A DNA stretch of 64,000 nt, taken from assembly GCA_012976225.1 (NCBI GenBank), contig JAAVVG010000013.1:372001-436000 (forward strand). The letters are read 5' to 3'. Positions 37,946-49,000 of this stretch are shown piece after piece. A program made the position numbers and the translations under genes. The stretch comes from Golubevia sp. BC0850. Taxonomy: Eukaryota > Basidiomycota > Exobasidiomycetes > Golubeviales > Golubeviaceae. Positions within the stretch are counted from its first letter, which is position 1. Each line of letters starts with the position of its first letter. The notes beneath the pieces are model-generated. The model made no database searches. It was not told the DNA's origin and saw nothing but the letters and a program-made list of their open reading frames with translations.

Positions 37946-40138
37946 CTAGTTTCTGACTGGCTTGGCTCCAGGATACTTCTTGTAAGCATCCTCAATACCG
38001 GATTTGAAAGAGTCGCAAGGATTATCGCCAGCCGTGGCGAGCTTTTTCCAAGGAGCAGCAATGTTCTTCCCCACAAAGTCCAAGACAGAACCTAGGGTCT
38101 TATAAATGACTCCGAGTTGAGTGGGAATCAGTTGTTCGACTCCGATTTGATATAGGTAACAGGACCTTTGAGGGAGAGTGGAAAGCGGGGGAGAGGGTCA
38201 GTATCATCAAGAGGCAGCCCTTCTCTCGAGACTTGAAAAACTTACAGGTATTGAGGATTCTCGAGAAGACCTTCAAGTTCAAAGACACCACCAGTAAGAT
38301 TTCCTACGTTTACGCCGGTGAATGAGTTAACCTTTCCATTGTTTCCACCGACAGACAAGAGAGAAGGATCGATACTGGCAGCGTGAAGAAGAGTCAGAAC
38401 GACTGCGGACAAGTGAGGAGATGGTAATGGAGCGAGAGGTCAGAACAATCAGGTTCAAGGATATAGTTTAGCCCGAGAAGAAGCTTCCGGAAGCCGAACT
38501 CACTATCATCCAATCCGAAAGTTGATCCGAGAGGACGTCTGTGCCATGAAGGCAAGAGCTTTTCGTGACCTGGAGTATACTTGAGAGATCCGTCTTTACG
38601 TTTGGTGACACTGAAGAAGGCAAGTAGGTTCTTCTCGTCCAAGTAAATGCGATTCTTTCCATCTGGTCCAGCGGTGTTGTTTGCGGCAAATTCAGCGACG
38701 AATCTTTCGGCGGCGGTAGTGACGACGAGCCCTCCAAAAGCAGAGTTGAAGAACAGAGGATTGTTTTCGACTATCGGAAGGAGCATGAAAAGAGGGACGA
38801 AGAGAGAGAGGGAAATTCGTCAAAAATCCGCGCGCGTGTCCTCAGAGCCTGCAAGCAGCACTCTCAACTCACCAGAGTGATGCCATCTCTTGGCTTTGTG
38901 CTTCAGCATCACCTGAAATGAAAAGAAAGTGAAAAGATCAGGGTGAGTACAGGTCGAACGAAGGAGCAAATCATTGCCACTGGCAGCTTACAGTTGGAGT
39001 GAAGACATCTTCACCGTCCTTGGAGTTGTTTCCTCCTTCGTCGAGCAGTTCTTGGAAGTACGGGAGATGAACGAGAACGTTGTCATGGTTGGCACCTGGG
39101 AGATAATAGTCTGAGAGAATTGCAACGAAGAATTGGACTGTGTTAGTGACGCTGAGGTTTGTCAAGCCTTGCTGTAGACAGGATTGGTAACACGTAGGGC
39201 AGCCCTTATTCTCTAATCCTATCCTGAATCCTCTCCAAACTTCTATTTTACTCGATTCATTCTACAGTCGTGTCACAGAATTGACTCACCTTGCCTGACG
39301 ATACTAGCATCTCCTTCGTAGACGTTGTGAGCGTTGATACCAGCTGGCTCTCCGAAGAGCAAGTTGGTCAACGATCCCAATCCTTTCGAAGCGTATTTTC
39401 CACCAATTGACCAGGTGGTATCCAAGATGTTGCCGTTAAATACCACGGCATAAGCGTTGAGTGCGAGACCCAGGTCAACTTCGACTCCGAAAACCTTTCC
39501 GATTGCGTCGATTCCTTGTGTGAGCGTAGTTACTCCATTTCGATTCAAATACCCATGGTTGGATAATAGGTTGAGTCCGGGACAAGGTCCTGGTGAAGTG
39601 AGATGAAGAGAGGAGACAGAAACGAAGGGGAGGTGGCGAGAGGGGTGAGAGGGTGAGTAAAGACTAGAGGCTAAGATTGAGCGACATTCGTTCTTCTGCC
39701 TCAGAAAAAACTCACCTCTGATATCATTTGGGCCTGGAGCGATGAACTTGTGTTCATCAGAGGTGAGGTCGATCTGGAGAGAAAAAACAGAAGGGGCAAA
39801 AGCTGTCAGCGAAGTGTTCTCAACGGGTGCGGCACTTAGAAGAAGCACAGTCCAAAAGTTTCACTCACTCTTTGCTGTTCTTCGTTGTAATCGAAATTGG
39901 CTGGATTTAACAGAGCCGTGATGGAGCGATATCCGTCCTTTCCGTCGACTTTGCCGCCAGCTCTCTTGTCGACTCTACCTTCCTTAAGTTCTTTGACCTT
40001 CTCTAAGAAGAGAGCGTACTTCTCAGGCTCTTGAGAAGCTCTTTCTACGATGTTATCGGTCGCGTAAGTTGGGAAAGCAGCCACTCCAGAGGCAGTAATG
40101 GCGGCCATAGCCGAGATGATTGTGAGAGAGAGCTTCAT
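37946..40138 (-). CDS. Secreted heme-thiolate peroxidase / unspecific peroxygenase
   Basis: Eight exons (40138-39869, 39773-39716, 39598-39290, 39167-38992, 38912-38873, 38770-38504, 38402-38246, 38165-37946) splice in phase to 498 residues. Signal peptide MKLSLTIISAMAAITASGVA is followed by FPTYA. The family hallmarks are visible: PCP with the proximal heme ligand Cys112, NHGYLNRNG, and the EGD site (Glu201-Gly202-Asp203) used in magnesium and acid-base chemistry. The chloroperoxidase/peroxygenase family uses hydrogen peroxide to oxidise or halogenate organic substrates outside the cell. At 498 residues it is longer than the long peroxygenase group. The substrate is unknown. The exon-4 acceptor reads CAGCAAG, where only the second AG keeps the frame. 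A TATA box lies 227 bases before the start. Confidence 0.9.
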
Positions 40139-41094
40139 CTTGAAGGTGGTAGTGATGTGGTGATGGTCGAGGGTTGTGGAGCTGAGGAGAGACGAGATCG
40201 AAGAAAAGATAGTGATTCCAAACCGGAAGGAGAAGAGCTGATCCGAAAGAGGAGAGACTAGAAAAGGAGAGGATAGAAAAGGAGAGAATAGAAGAGGGAG
40301 AGAGAGAGGGAGAGAATGAGAGGGAAGTGGATGAAGAAGTTGGTCGAACCTGGAAGAGAGTCCCCTTTATATACCTATCCAATGAAGATGAACCAATGGG
40401 TTGACTTGAAACTGAAAGCATCTCATTGGTTCGATACCATCTCGAAGCACACCACCACGTTGACGCTTCGTGAAGTTACTTTCTCTCAGTTCTCAAATCA
40501 GACGCCATATCAATAGACTTCGAGTCTCAGTTGACGAATTTCAGAGCTTTAGCATGAAAGAGAAGATAAACTTTAGCGTCAAAAGGAGTGGGTCTCAATT
40601 TCAACCGAGGTTTCTTTCGCCACTGATTGGAGTGGAAGGGAGGGAGAGCCGGAGAGCGCAGCTCCATTTCCCCTGCAGATGCTTCGTGATTTCACTCGTG
40701 CCTTTCATTTCAAAAAGAACGTCCGAAACGAAGGTGATGTTGAATTATGCCAGCCCCCATTCTTCTTCGTGCGTTGAGACTTACCATCCTCAGTCAATGG
40801 CGACATCGCGTCATCCATCGTCGATCCTTCGCCACCTCTCCCTTCTATCACCTACTTCTCCAAGAGCGACGACACATGATTTCCAATTCTCTTCGAAAGA
40901 CTGGATATGAATATATGAATGAAGCGTTTGTTGATTAGTTGCTGGAAATTACTTTGACATGATTGGGTTCGTTTCTTTCGTCACTTCTCTCTTCGCTTCT
41001 TCCTTCTTCGAGATTCTCTGCTTTCGAAATATTGTACACCCGACCTTCCTTCCCGACATCCACCTACACCTCTTGTCTTCTCCTTCTACTTCCT
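40139..41094. other. Intergenic region upstream of the peroxidase and downstream of NPL4
   Basis: Contains the peroxidase promoter in its first 300 bases. The rest has only unsupported short frames, and the 3' end of NPL4 lies at the far side. Confidence 0.4.
40365..40373 (-). promoter_or_regulatory. TATA box of the peroxidase gene
   Basis: Reads TATATAAAG on the minus strand, a full consensus TATA element 227 bases upstream of the ATG at 40138, followed by a CT-rich leader. This is the clearest TATA box in the window, fitting a regulated secreted enzyme. Confidence 0.6.
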
Positions 41095-44000
41095 TCACAT
41101 TGGTAATCCACAGATTTCACAATCTTGAGATCCAATCGGGTTTCCAAAAGTACAGTGCGGGCACTGAACAGTCGCCGCCTCTTCTTCTTCGTCATCGACC
41201 GTAGCAGCAATAGGATTCTGATGTTGAACTTGAGGAGGTGGTTGTTGGATTGGTGCTGGATCAGCTGGAGCGGGCGCTGGAGCAGGAGCTCGCTGTTGAG
41301 GTTGAGGTGCAGGAGGGTTATTGGATTGAAGTGAAGAATTGGAAGGTCCAGCTCCCCCACTTGAAGGTTGATTCCTACTAAAGCCAGGATTTGCGAAAGA
41401 AAGAGGTTTAGGATCATCGTCCATATCCGAATCTGCATCTTGGAAGTCATCATAGACACCATCGTCTTCTTCGTCTTCATCCTGTTCATCCTCGTCATCT
41501 GAGATCATGACTACATCATCATCGTCTGAACCAGTGTAGATGTGTCTTGATTCCGTTGCTGGAGCTCTATCTTGTTGAGCAGCTGCTCTAGCTTGAGCTG
41601 CGAGTACTGCTGGAGCGACTCTTCTGGAAGAAGTTGCTCGACTTCCTGGAGCAGAGAGAGGTGCTGAATCTCGACCTGGATCTTGATCTTCCATTGAAGC
41701 TGCTAGAGCTCTGGAGAGTTCTTCATCTTCGGTCATTGCGGCTCCTCCGAGTGTAGATCCACCACTGTCTCCGGCTGATTCTCTGGCAATGGCAGAGAGC
41801 GTCTCCCAGGCTGAACGAGAGAGTAGAGCATCGAGAGCTTCTCCAGCGTCGTGAGTCAAGGCGATGTTGCAGAGAATCTTCATATCGTCCTACGAAACGA
41901 GGAGAGAGAAGGAAGCACTCAGAGTCAGTCTCGACGTAGATTGATCGTTCTAAACTTTAGAGAGCTTGATCATCTTGAATTCTGTTATACTCACTTGGTC
42001 TACGAATCCACTAGTCTCCAAGAAGCAGAGTAAATGCCAATCACTCAAAAGATCGACAAGTTTCTGTCTGACTTCCATAAGATCACCTTCGGCCTTATCC
42101 TTTCCTTTACCATTCGAGTTCTTTCCCAAAGGAAATAAGAGCCTATGACCAACAATCTTGTTAAGAGAAGAGAGGAAAGTTTCCAAAGTCTGATCATGAA
42201 GACCTGGTCTATTCTCAATTGGGAACGACCAAGATTTGAAGACAGGTTTCGGTTCCTTTGGGAATCCATGCGTCACCTTTAGAAGTAGAAAAAGAGATGA
42301 TAAAGAGATTCAGCTATTGTTGGAAGAAGAAAGGCTATCTTTCTGTTACTCACATTAACTAAAAGATATTCAACTGGAAAAGTAGGTTTAGCACTTTCCT
42401 TAACTTCAATCTTGTACTCATTCTTATACCTAAAGAAAACATCAGGAACATATCTTTCACCTTCACTTTGTTGAACTCTCATGACTCCAGGATTAACGCT
42501 AGCTTCAGCCATATCAGCTTTAACAACCGCCATACCTTGTTCAGAAATTTGATAAGCAGCGACATCAATTCCACCATCAGGTTCACCAGTTAAAACACAA
42601 GTGACAAATTTAGAATTAAATTGACCAGTATTAGAAAATCGACTAACGTTAGGTTTACCAAATTGAAGTTTACTTGAAAAAATCACTTCACAACCTGATA
42701 AGAAGAAAGAATCTTTATGCCTTTTACATGAAACTTGTCCAACTTTTTCAGGTTCTTTTTCTAAATCAACAGGAGTTAAATCTGAATAAATCATTCCAAC
42801 AACTTGTAAATCACATTGAGTTGCTAAATTTGTAACTCTTTCTTGATCTTCCCAAGGGGTTCCGATTGTTAAACCATCTAATTCTCCTTGTTGAGGTGGT
42901 TCATGAATGGCTTCTACAACTGCTTTAATTCCCATTGGAACATCATTATAAGGTTCATATTTTCCCAACAGAAATCCAAATCTTTGCATTTGAGTTTTCC
43001 TCCAAAAAGTTAAGAGATCTTCGATTAAATGAGGATGAGCGAATTCAACATGATCTACCATTCTGTAAGGTTGACGTTGAAGTGTAATTGCTGAAGGTTG
43101 ACATTTTGTACAAATTCCAGCTGGCCACGCTGGATGATTTCCAGATGGACATGGAACTTTAACTGTATAGGAATCTTCTTCTAAAGGTGGAATGTAAGAT
43201 TGTCCAGGTTTGTTGGCTGCAACATTCTTTTGACGAAGATAAGAATGGAAAGAGAGATGCTTGATGTTGTTCTCTGCGTGATAAGCAGCGTCGTAAGGCT
43301 GAGAGGGAGGAGATGGACAAGAGTGGGAGAGGAAAAGTTGAGCGCATGCCACTTTGAACTAATTTGATGTCTTCCAATTCGGAATTTCGACCTCTCCGAA
43401 GAATGTCACTTTGTACGGCCTCGATATCTCTGACATCTCAGAGAACCGAGAGATCCTCTGCTCTCGCAGCGTCTCTCAAAGCTCCAGAAGCCATGACCCT
43501 TCCTTCCCATTTTCAACCCTCACTTCCATCAAATTCCTCCATCTTCACCAAGTAGCTCAGCACAGCCTCCCATCATTCCCATCTACTCACCTCCAAAGGC
43601 ATACAATAATCGCACATAGCTTTAGCCCCATGTCTACACATTTTCGAATCCTTATCCCTAGAAATCTTCCCCTCCTGAGTTTCCCAATAGACATCTACTT
43701 GATCTTCAACTACATCTTCCCAAGGTTTATTCGCAGCCTTAGTTCCATTGGAAGTAGTTGTAGGAACTGGGACAGAGTTAGAGGTAGAAGCCGAAGTGGA
43801 AGCTTGATTTGAATTATCGGTGGTTTGATTGCTCTTATAAGCTGCGTAGAGTAGATGACCATGACTACATATCAAAGAATAGATGTGAAAGAGAGGTTAG
43901 GTTAGAAAGTGTGTAGCTATAGGAAGAGGTGACTTTCATTCATTACTCACGTCAAACCTAAGGCACCTATGGTACTTCCACTTAAACCACTTGCTATCAT

Positions 44001-44377
44001 CTCACCACCTCTTGGATCATTCGAGAAAGTTAAAGTTGAAGGATCTGCATTTGGAGTGTCTTTCAATAACTGAGAATTGAGTGGCAAGGTAGTGAGTGAA
44101 TGAATGAATGAGTAGGTGTCGGTCGAGATACAGCTGTGAGTAGGATTGACTTACCATTTCTACTAGCTTGTCAGCAGCATCAGTTGATTCAAGCTGATAG
44201 CGGAAATTACCATCTGGGCAACGAACTCGAATCAGCTGATGGGGGGAGAGAGGGAGAAGGGTGAACAGGTAGGTAGGTGAAGAGAGCAGAGGTGTAAGTC
44301 AGTAGCTCAGTCCACTCTTCATCACTTGGTAGAATCAGGTAATTCAATTTCTGAGTATTGAATTTCTAACTTACCAT
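41095..44377 (-). CDS. NPL4: Cdc48/p97 cofactor Npl4 with C-terminal NZF finger
   Basis: Seven exons (44377-44375, 44235-44155, 44069-43951, 43864-43591, 43298-42354, 42276-41995, 41889-41095) splice in phase to 832 residues. The first exon contributes only the ATG. The ubiquitin-like N-domain starts MLIRVRCPDGNFRY. The zf-NPL4 finger (CRHGAKAMCDYC, then HLSFHSYLRQ) follows, then the large MPN-like NPL4 domain (EFAHPHLIEDLLTFWRKTQM, QVVGMIYSDL). An acidic Pro/Gln-rich linker ends in an NZF finger with Cys811, 814, 825 and 828 (CPHCTFGN...CEICG). Npl4 with Ufd1 feeds ubiquitylated proteins to Cdc48 in ER-associated and other degradation. Yeast Npl4 lacks the NZF; animal Npl4 has one, so this protein is likely to bind ubiquitin directly through it. 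It is divergent from the IMPACT-family gene. Confidence 0.95.
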
Positions 44378-44526
44378 GCTGAAAGAAGAAGATTAGATTA
44401 GCGATCGGGTCACTTGCAAGTTCAACAGGTGGAGGAGAGCCTTTTATTCGTGTTCTCTCCGAAGTGATCGAATTTCTAAGCTTCTCTGTCCCGAAGAGCA
44501 ACATCAATTTCTGGATTCAATGGAAA
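44378..44526. promoter_or_regulatory. Compact bidirectional promoter, NPL4 / IMPACT-family gene
   Basis: 149 bases between divergent ATGs. No TATA box is seen. Shared control is inferred from spacing. Confidence 0.45.
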
Positions 44527-45963
44527 ATGGCAGGTAGAACTACCAACAGAAACAGAAATTCTTCTAGAGTGACAACTTCTTCAAAGACGAAATCTGATTC
44601 AGACTCTCAAGATGGAGAAGAAGCAGAATTAGACGAAGAAGAGGAATTGGACTCGGATTCTCAAGACGAATATCAACCTCCTATCAAGCCATCCAATTCC
44701 AACCAGAATCCTAAAAAGAGCCGATTATTGGACAAAGGTAAAAGGAAGAGACTCCAAGAGAGCGATGAAGAAGATGACGACGACCTCGATCAAGACCAAA
44801 TCTTAGAACTTGATTCAGATGGAGAAGAGATTTCGAGTAATAGCAAAAAGAGCAAAAAGAAGTCCAAAAAGTCAAGTTCGAAAGTCTTTAAAAATCCAAC
44901 CAGCAAAAACCAATGGAAATCAAAATCCGAAGTCATTGGTTCAGATGACGATTTAGTTTCAGAAGAAGATCAACCAGATTTCTATGCTGAAGAATTAGCA
45001 GCCATGGAGAGATTAGATCCAGAAGAAGAACTACAAGATAAGTTAAGAGCAGAAGATGCATGGGCGTTAGTGAAAGCCAAAAAACAAGGTTTACCTCCTC
45101 CAACTCCAAAAGCTTTACCACCAAAACCCATTGAAGAACCTGCAACAACAGCTTCTAATACCTTAACATCTTGGTTAGGCTTACCAAATGAAGATTCCTT
45201 ACCATGGCCAACTTCTTGTAAAGAAGCTCAAATTCAAGATAGAGATTCAACTTTCATAGGTTACGTTTATCCTATAACTAAACCCAATGATGTGAATTTA
45301 ACTTTGAATCATTTGACTAAAAAAGTTCATCCTACGATCCCTTTTGAATTACTTCCTGTTCAATTTCGAAACGTTCCTAATAATAAAAGAGGTTCAAGTC
45401 ATGATATGTTTGCATTTTCAGTTTTGGTTTTGAAAAGAGGTAGAGATGGAAAAGATGGTCCTGAAGATTGGACTATTAAAGATGGGAAAGAAGATGATGG
45501 TGAAAAATGGGGTGGGGATAGAATTGAAAGAGTAATCAAACAAGAAGGTGGGAGTGATTTGATTTGTATCGTTTCTAGATGGTGAGTTAAGCTTTCCTAT
45601 CATTTTCTCTCCCTCTTTGACTAATGACCTCATTTCATTCTTTCCCTCTATAAAAGGTACGGAGGAACTATGTTAGGACCAGATAGATTTCAACACATAG
45701 AAAACGTAGCTAGAGCTGCTATTCGTCAATTCATGTTGAATGAAGCTGTAATACCTCTTCGTCAAGAATTGTTGGAATTGGATCAGAAGATTCTGGATCT
45801 CAAGAAGAAACTAGGTCAAGACATCGAAAGTCCTTCGAAACAGAGAAATCAAGTTTATCAAGATCTTACTTTGGAGAAAGCTGAGAAATTGGTTAAAGCT
45901 AGAAAAGGGACTCTTGGATTTTTGGAGAAAAAACTGGGGGCTGCTGGAAAGGAAGTCGGTTGA
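44527..45963 (+). CDS. IMPACT/UPF0029-family protein, YDL177C-like
   Basis: Exons 44527-45581 and 45657-45963 give 453 residues. The first 130 are Ser/Asp/Lys-rich and disordered. The IMPACT fold spans about 255-390 and contains DRDSTFIGYVYPI, MFAFSVLVL and the signature SRWYGGTMLGPDRF (the Trp codon is split by the intron), then ENVARAAIRQF. The C-terminus is a coiled coil (LRQELLELDQKILDLKKKLG and a later segment). Proteins with this domain include Yih1/IMPACT, which restrains Gcn2, and the less known YDL177C. The lack of an RWD domain and the layout favour the YDL177C type, whose function is unclear. I chose the ATG before AGRTTNRN; an upstream in-frame alternative would use a weaker start. 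Confidence 0.88.
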
Positions 45964-46781
45964 TGATAGTTGCTCATATTCAAATTTTGGATGGGTTACA
46001 GATTTCGAGAAAGTTTGAAGAAGAGATGAAGTGGGAAAAAGCAGAAGGTGGCCTTGAAAGTAGGTGGGCGTGGATGACAAGGGAATGACTCACTGAAATC
46101 TCTCAAGCAAAAGACGAAAGAACAATCCACAAGAATCTTGTACATACTTTGTAAACTAGTTGAATCCTGTTTGATCTGAGGCGGCAGTCAGTTGAATGGA
46201 GTGGCTGAAACGCTCTTGGAAAAAAAGGCTGTCTTCCAAAGAAAGATCAAAGATCTCAAGAGACAAAGAAACTGACAACCCAAGAAATACTGAAATGATG
46301 AACCAGACACGTTCGGATTTTGTTTTCTGTTTAGTACGAGCTTGAATCGGGAAGTCGACTTAAGGGGAGAAAAATTCATCGCTTCACTTCTTTTGCTTCC
46401 AGCTTTTCCTTCCCACTTCGATTTCCCACCTTTGAGTCTTTCCATCTTTTCTCTACGTTTTTCTTTGAAGGATCAATCTTGATTTTGGTTTTTGAAGGGT
46501 GCTTGTGAGGAGGATTATGATGTATTGACTGGCTCAGAGAAGTGATGAAAGCTGAATCGAGAAGGAGTTGAAGAAGTTCAATGGCTGAGAGTAGAGTTGA
46601 ATTGGAATCTTGAACGAGTGGAGATACGAAAGGTCGAAGAGGAGATCGGTCTGAGTTCTTATGACTTTCCACTGCGAAGGGAGGGGAACGACCGAAGAGA
46701 GAGGAAGAGATTAGATAGATGGGCTTGGAAATTCTTTCTATGCCAAATGAAGAGGTTCCACTCAACAAAGAGACCCTCTTT
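45964..46781. other. Intergenic interval downstream of the IMPACT-family gene
   Basis: A minus-strand frame at 46376-46768 ends in a Lys-rich tail (NVEKRWKDSKVGNRSGKEKL) but lacks an ATG start and any splice support. It could be the last exon of an unseen gene. Confidence 0.3.
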
Positions 46782-47797
46782 TCAAATCTCGACTTCCCAA
46801 AGCTCTGGCTCTGACTTCAAGTCAACGATCTCTCCAACCAGTTCTCTGTACTGTTCCAGCTTCTCGTCAGATAATTGGTTGAAGGGGACCACGAGCTTCT
46901 TCAGTAGTTCCCTCTGGACACCACCAGCTTCCAATACACTTTCCACGGTCTCTTTTCTTTTTCTAAGAAGAGGTAAGAGACGCTCCGGGACTGGCTTTTC
47001 TCCAAACACTTGCACCTTCAAGACGAGTCTTAAGGTTGGAGGTACCACCATCCAGGTTGGAAAGTTGCAACACATCTCTGCCATCTCCAGCGCCTGTAGA
47101 CTTGGGAGCTGAAGGGGAAAAACCTCGCTGCTTTCCTCGCACATGCATATGGACAGATTCTTGAGCGATGAAGAGCAGTCAGAGAGTATTTTCTCCAAGT
47201 TGAATAGCCATAAGCAGCTGACCCAACTTCGAGGGAACGGAGACTTTTGAAGAGATCTGCACGTTTGACGGATAGATCAATTGAAGGAGATGTTTGGAGA
47301 AGTCCTATCCAAAGAACTAGAAAAGATCTACATTTGACCCTATTTGACCTAAGGAGTTTCACCTTACCGAAACCTCTCGAAGCTCGGAAGTCTACCAAGT
47401 TGGGAAGATCCAGAATCAGTGAACCTGTGAGTATGTAGAGAGTCTCATTATACTCAGAAGGTGGGGCGACTGAAATCATTTTGAGAACTTGGAGAGCTTG
47501 ACTGGACTTGAGAATCGATTGAGCCAGTGAGTTGAAGTTTCGCGATTCCTCCCACTTGACTTTAAATGAAAGCTCCTCTAGAGTTGACCCGCTCTTCTCA
47601 TCGAACTGAATTAATGTGGACTCTGTCTCTTCTAAGGTCCTCAATGACAGCTCTAGTATTCTCCAGAACATTCTATTCTCGTTGATCAATTCCCACCATA
47701 GCTTGCAGACCTCTCTAATTTTTACCACTTCTCTTGTGTCTAACCTCCTGAAAACAGCGAGAAGATTCTCGGATGGAAGGATATCGTTGATGTTCAT
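46782..47797 (-). pseudogene. F-box protein gene with one-base deletion (copy B2)
   Basis: ATG at about 47797 begins MNINDILPSENLLAVFRRLD, then VVKIREVCKLWWELINENRM, an F-box like that of B1. The shared block FDEKSGSTLEELSF also matches B1. Near 47200 the reading must drop one base: between the shared TCAACT and CTCAAG landmarks this copy has 44 bases and B1 has 45. Beyond that, the other frame gives LKNLSICMCEESSEVFPLQL, FPTWMVVPPTLR and the C-terminal block LVGEIVDLKSEPELWEVEI to a stop at 46782. The break is in the middle of the repeat region, so a truncated F-box protein would be made. B2 lacks about 40 residues that B1 has just before LLPLLRKRKETVES. Confidence 0.65.
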
Positions 47798-48382
47798 TGA
47801 AGTGATGAGGTAGACAGACACTAGTAAGGTCTATTGAAGGTGAGATCTGACTCGAAAGAGGACTGTGGGAGGAAGACAGAAGAGGAGGGGCGGAACGAAG
47901 CAAAGAGAAGATGCACTTTGATCAGCAAGGGGGTCTATCAGGGCAGCGAAGATAGTTCAGATCACGGATAAAAAGATAACACTCGACTCAGCTCCTTGAG
48001 TCCTACCGAGAGAATGAAAGAGAAGGGTTCAGATTCAACTGGATCAAAATCTTTTCGTTCTGACAGGCTAAAAGATCGCTGAGGAATCTGACCAGTGAGT
48101 TGCTTGAATGTTTCTGTGACCAGATCAGTTGGTACAGGAGAAAGAGAGAGTGTCAGTCAGAGTTTCAGGATGCAAGAAAGAGGAGCATAAGTTCAAACGA
48201 TTCACGAAGGATCTCAGCACAGCACAGCACAGCACAGCAGGGAATTAGCTTACCTGAACTTGCTGAACCTTGAAAGTGCTGCAGATCCAGATGATACGCT
48301 TTGAGATGTCTTGCTAGCTAGTCCCCTCTGATCTTTTGGAGGATGATCCTAAAGGAAGCAGTTCTCATGCGATGGTTCGAAA
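47798..48382. other. Intergenic, with a short tandem repeat
   Basis: Upstream side of copy B2. Contains the AGCAC tandem repeat listed separately; no gene seen. Confidence 0.4.
48214..48240. repeat. (CAGCA)n microsatellite
   Basis: Five near-perfect copies of a five-base unit (CAGCACAGCACAGCA...). Noncoding context. Confidence 0.8.
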
Positions 48383-49000
48383 GTGAAGAAGCAGCGAGAC
48401 CAACTTGAAAAACTTCGCGATGATCCGCAAGAGCTTCGACTGGAAACCACACCATCTTTCTCTCAAAGAGATCTCTTCAAGATTGATGAGATTTGGAAAC
48501 AGTTCGGTAAGGCTATGAAATACTGTCAGAGTCCGGAGAACTTTCGATCAGAGGCTAGCGGCTTCCTTCTCACCTCTCTTCCTTCGTTAATCCTTATCGT
48601 CCATGACTGCAAGTTCTGGAGCTCAACGAAGGAAGCTTCATCCCACCTTGAATCTCAGTTCCTTCCAGTGCGTCTCTTATCTGCCTGGAGTATGTCAAGC
48701 TTTATGGTCTCGTTTCTGGTCTCATATCTGTTGCAGAACTTTGGGTTAAGGTCTAGCAGATAGATGTCCGTTGCTGGAGGTACTGGAAGTATGGGAGTGG
48801 GAGTATCCTCAGAAAAGTTTCGAGGCATGGGATCGACTCTTCACTTTCTTCAAATGAAGAATAAAAAACGTGAAAGATGGACTAGAGGTAGATGGAATCA
48901 AGATGCTTGGACTCAAAAGGTTACAGTACCCTTCAAAAACTGCAAAATTTCTCCAGAGTTTAAGAAACTAGTCCATGGAATAGTCAAGATAGAGATATGA
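48383..49000 (+). other. Possible remnant of an F-box/LRR-type gene
   Basis: A plus-strand frame (48383-48763) reads KIDEIWKQFGKAMKYCQ and ASGFLLTSLPSLILIVHDCK, resembling the middle of the A-type F-box/LRR genes (compare QNINTHWKQIGSILDHCQ in copy A3). A second frame (48764-49000) follows directly. No start, F-box or splice structure can be seen. It probably represents a fragment. Confidence 0.35.

Noticed and set aside
46597-47112. 171-codon plus-strand frame
   Set aside because: Antisense to the conserved C-terminal block of F-box copy B2, which has paralogue support on the minus strand.
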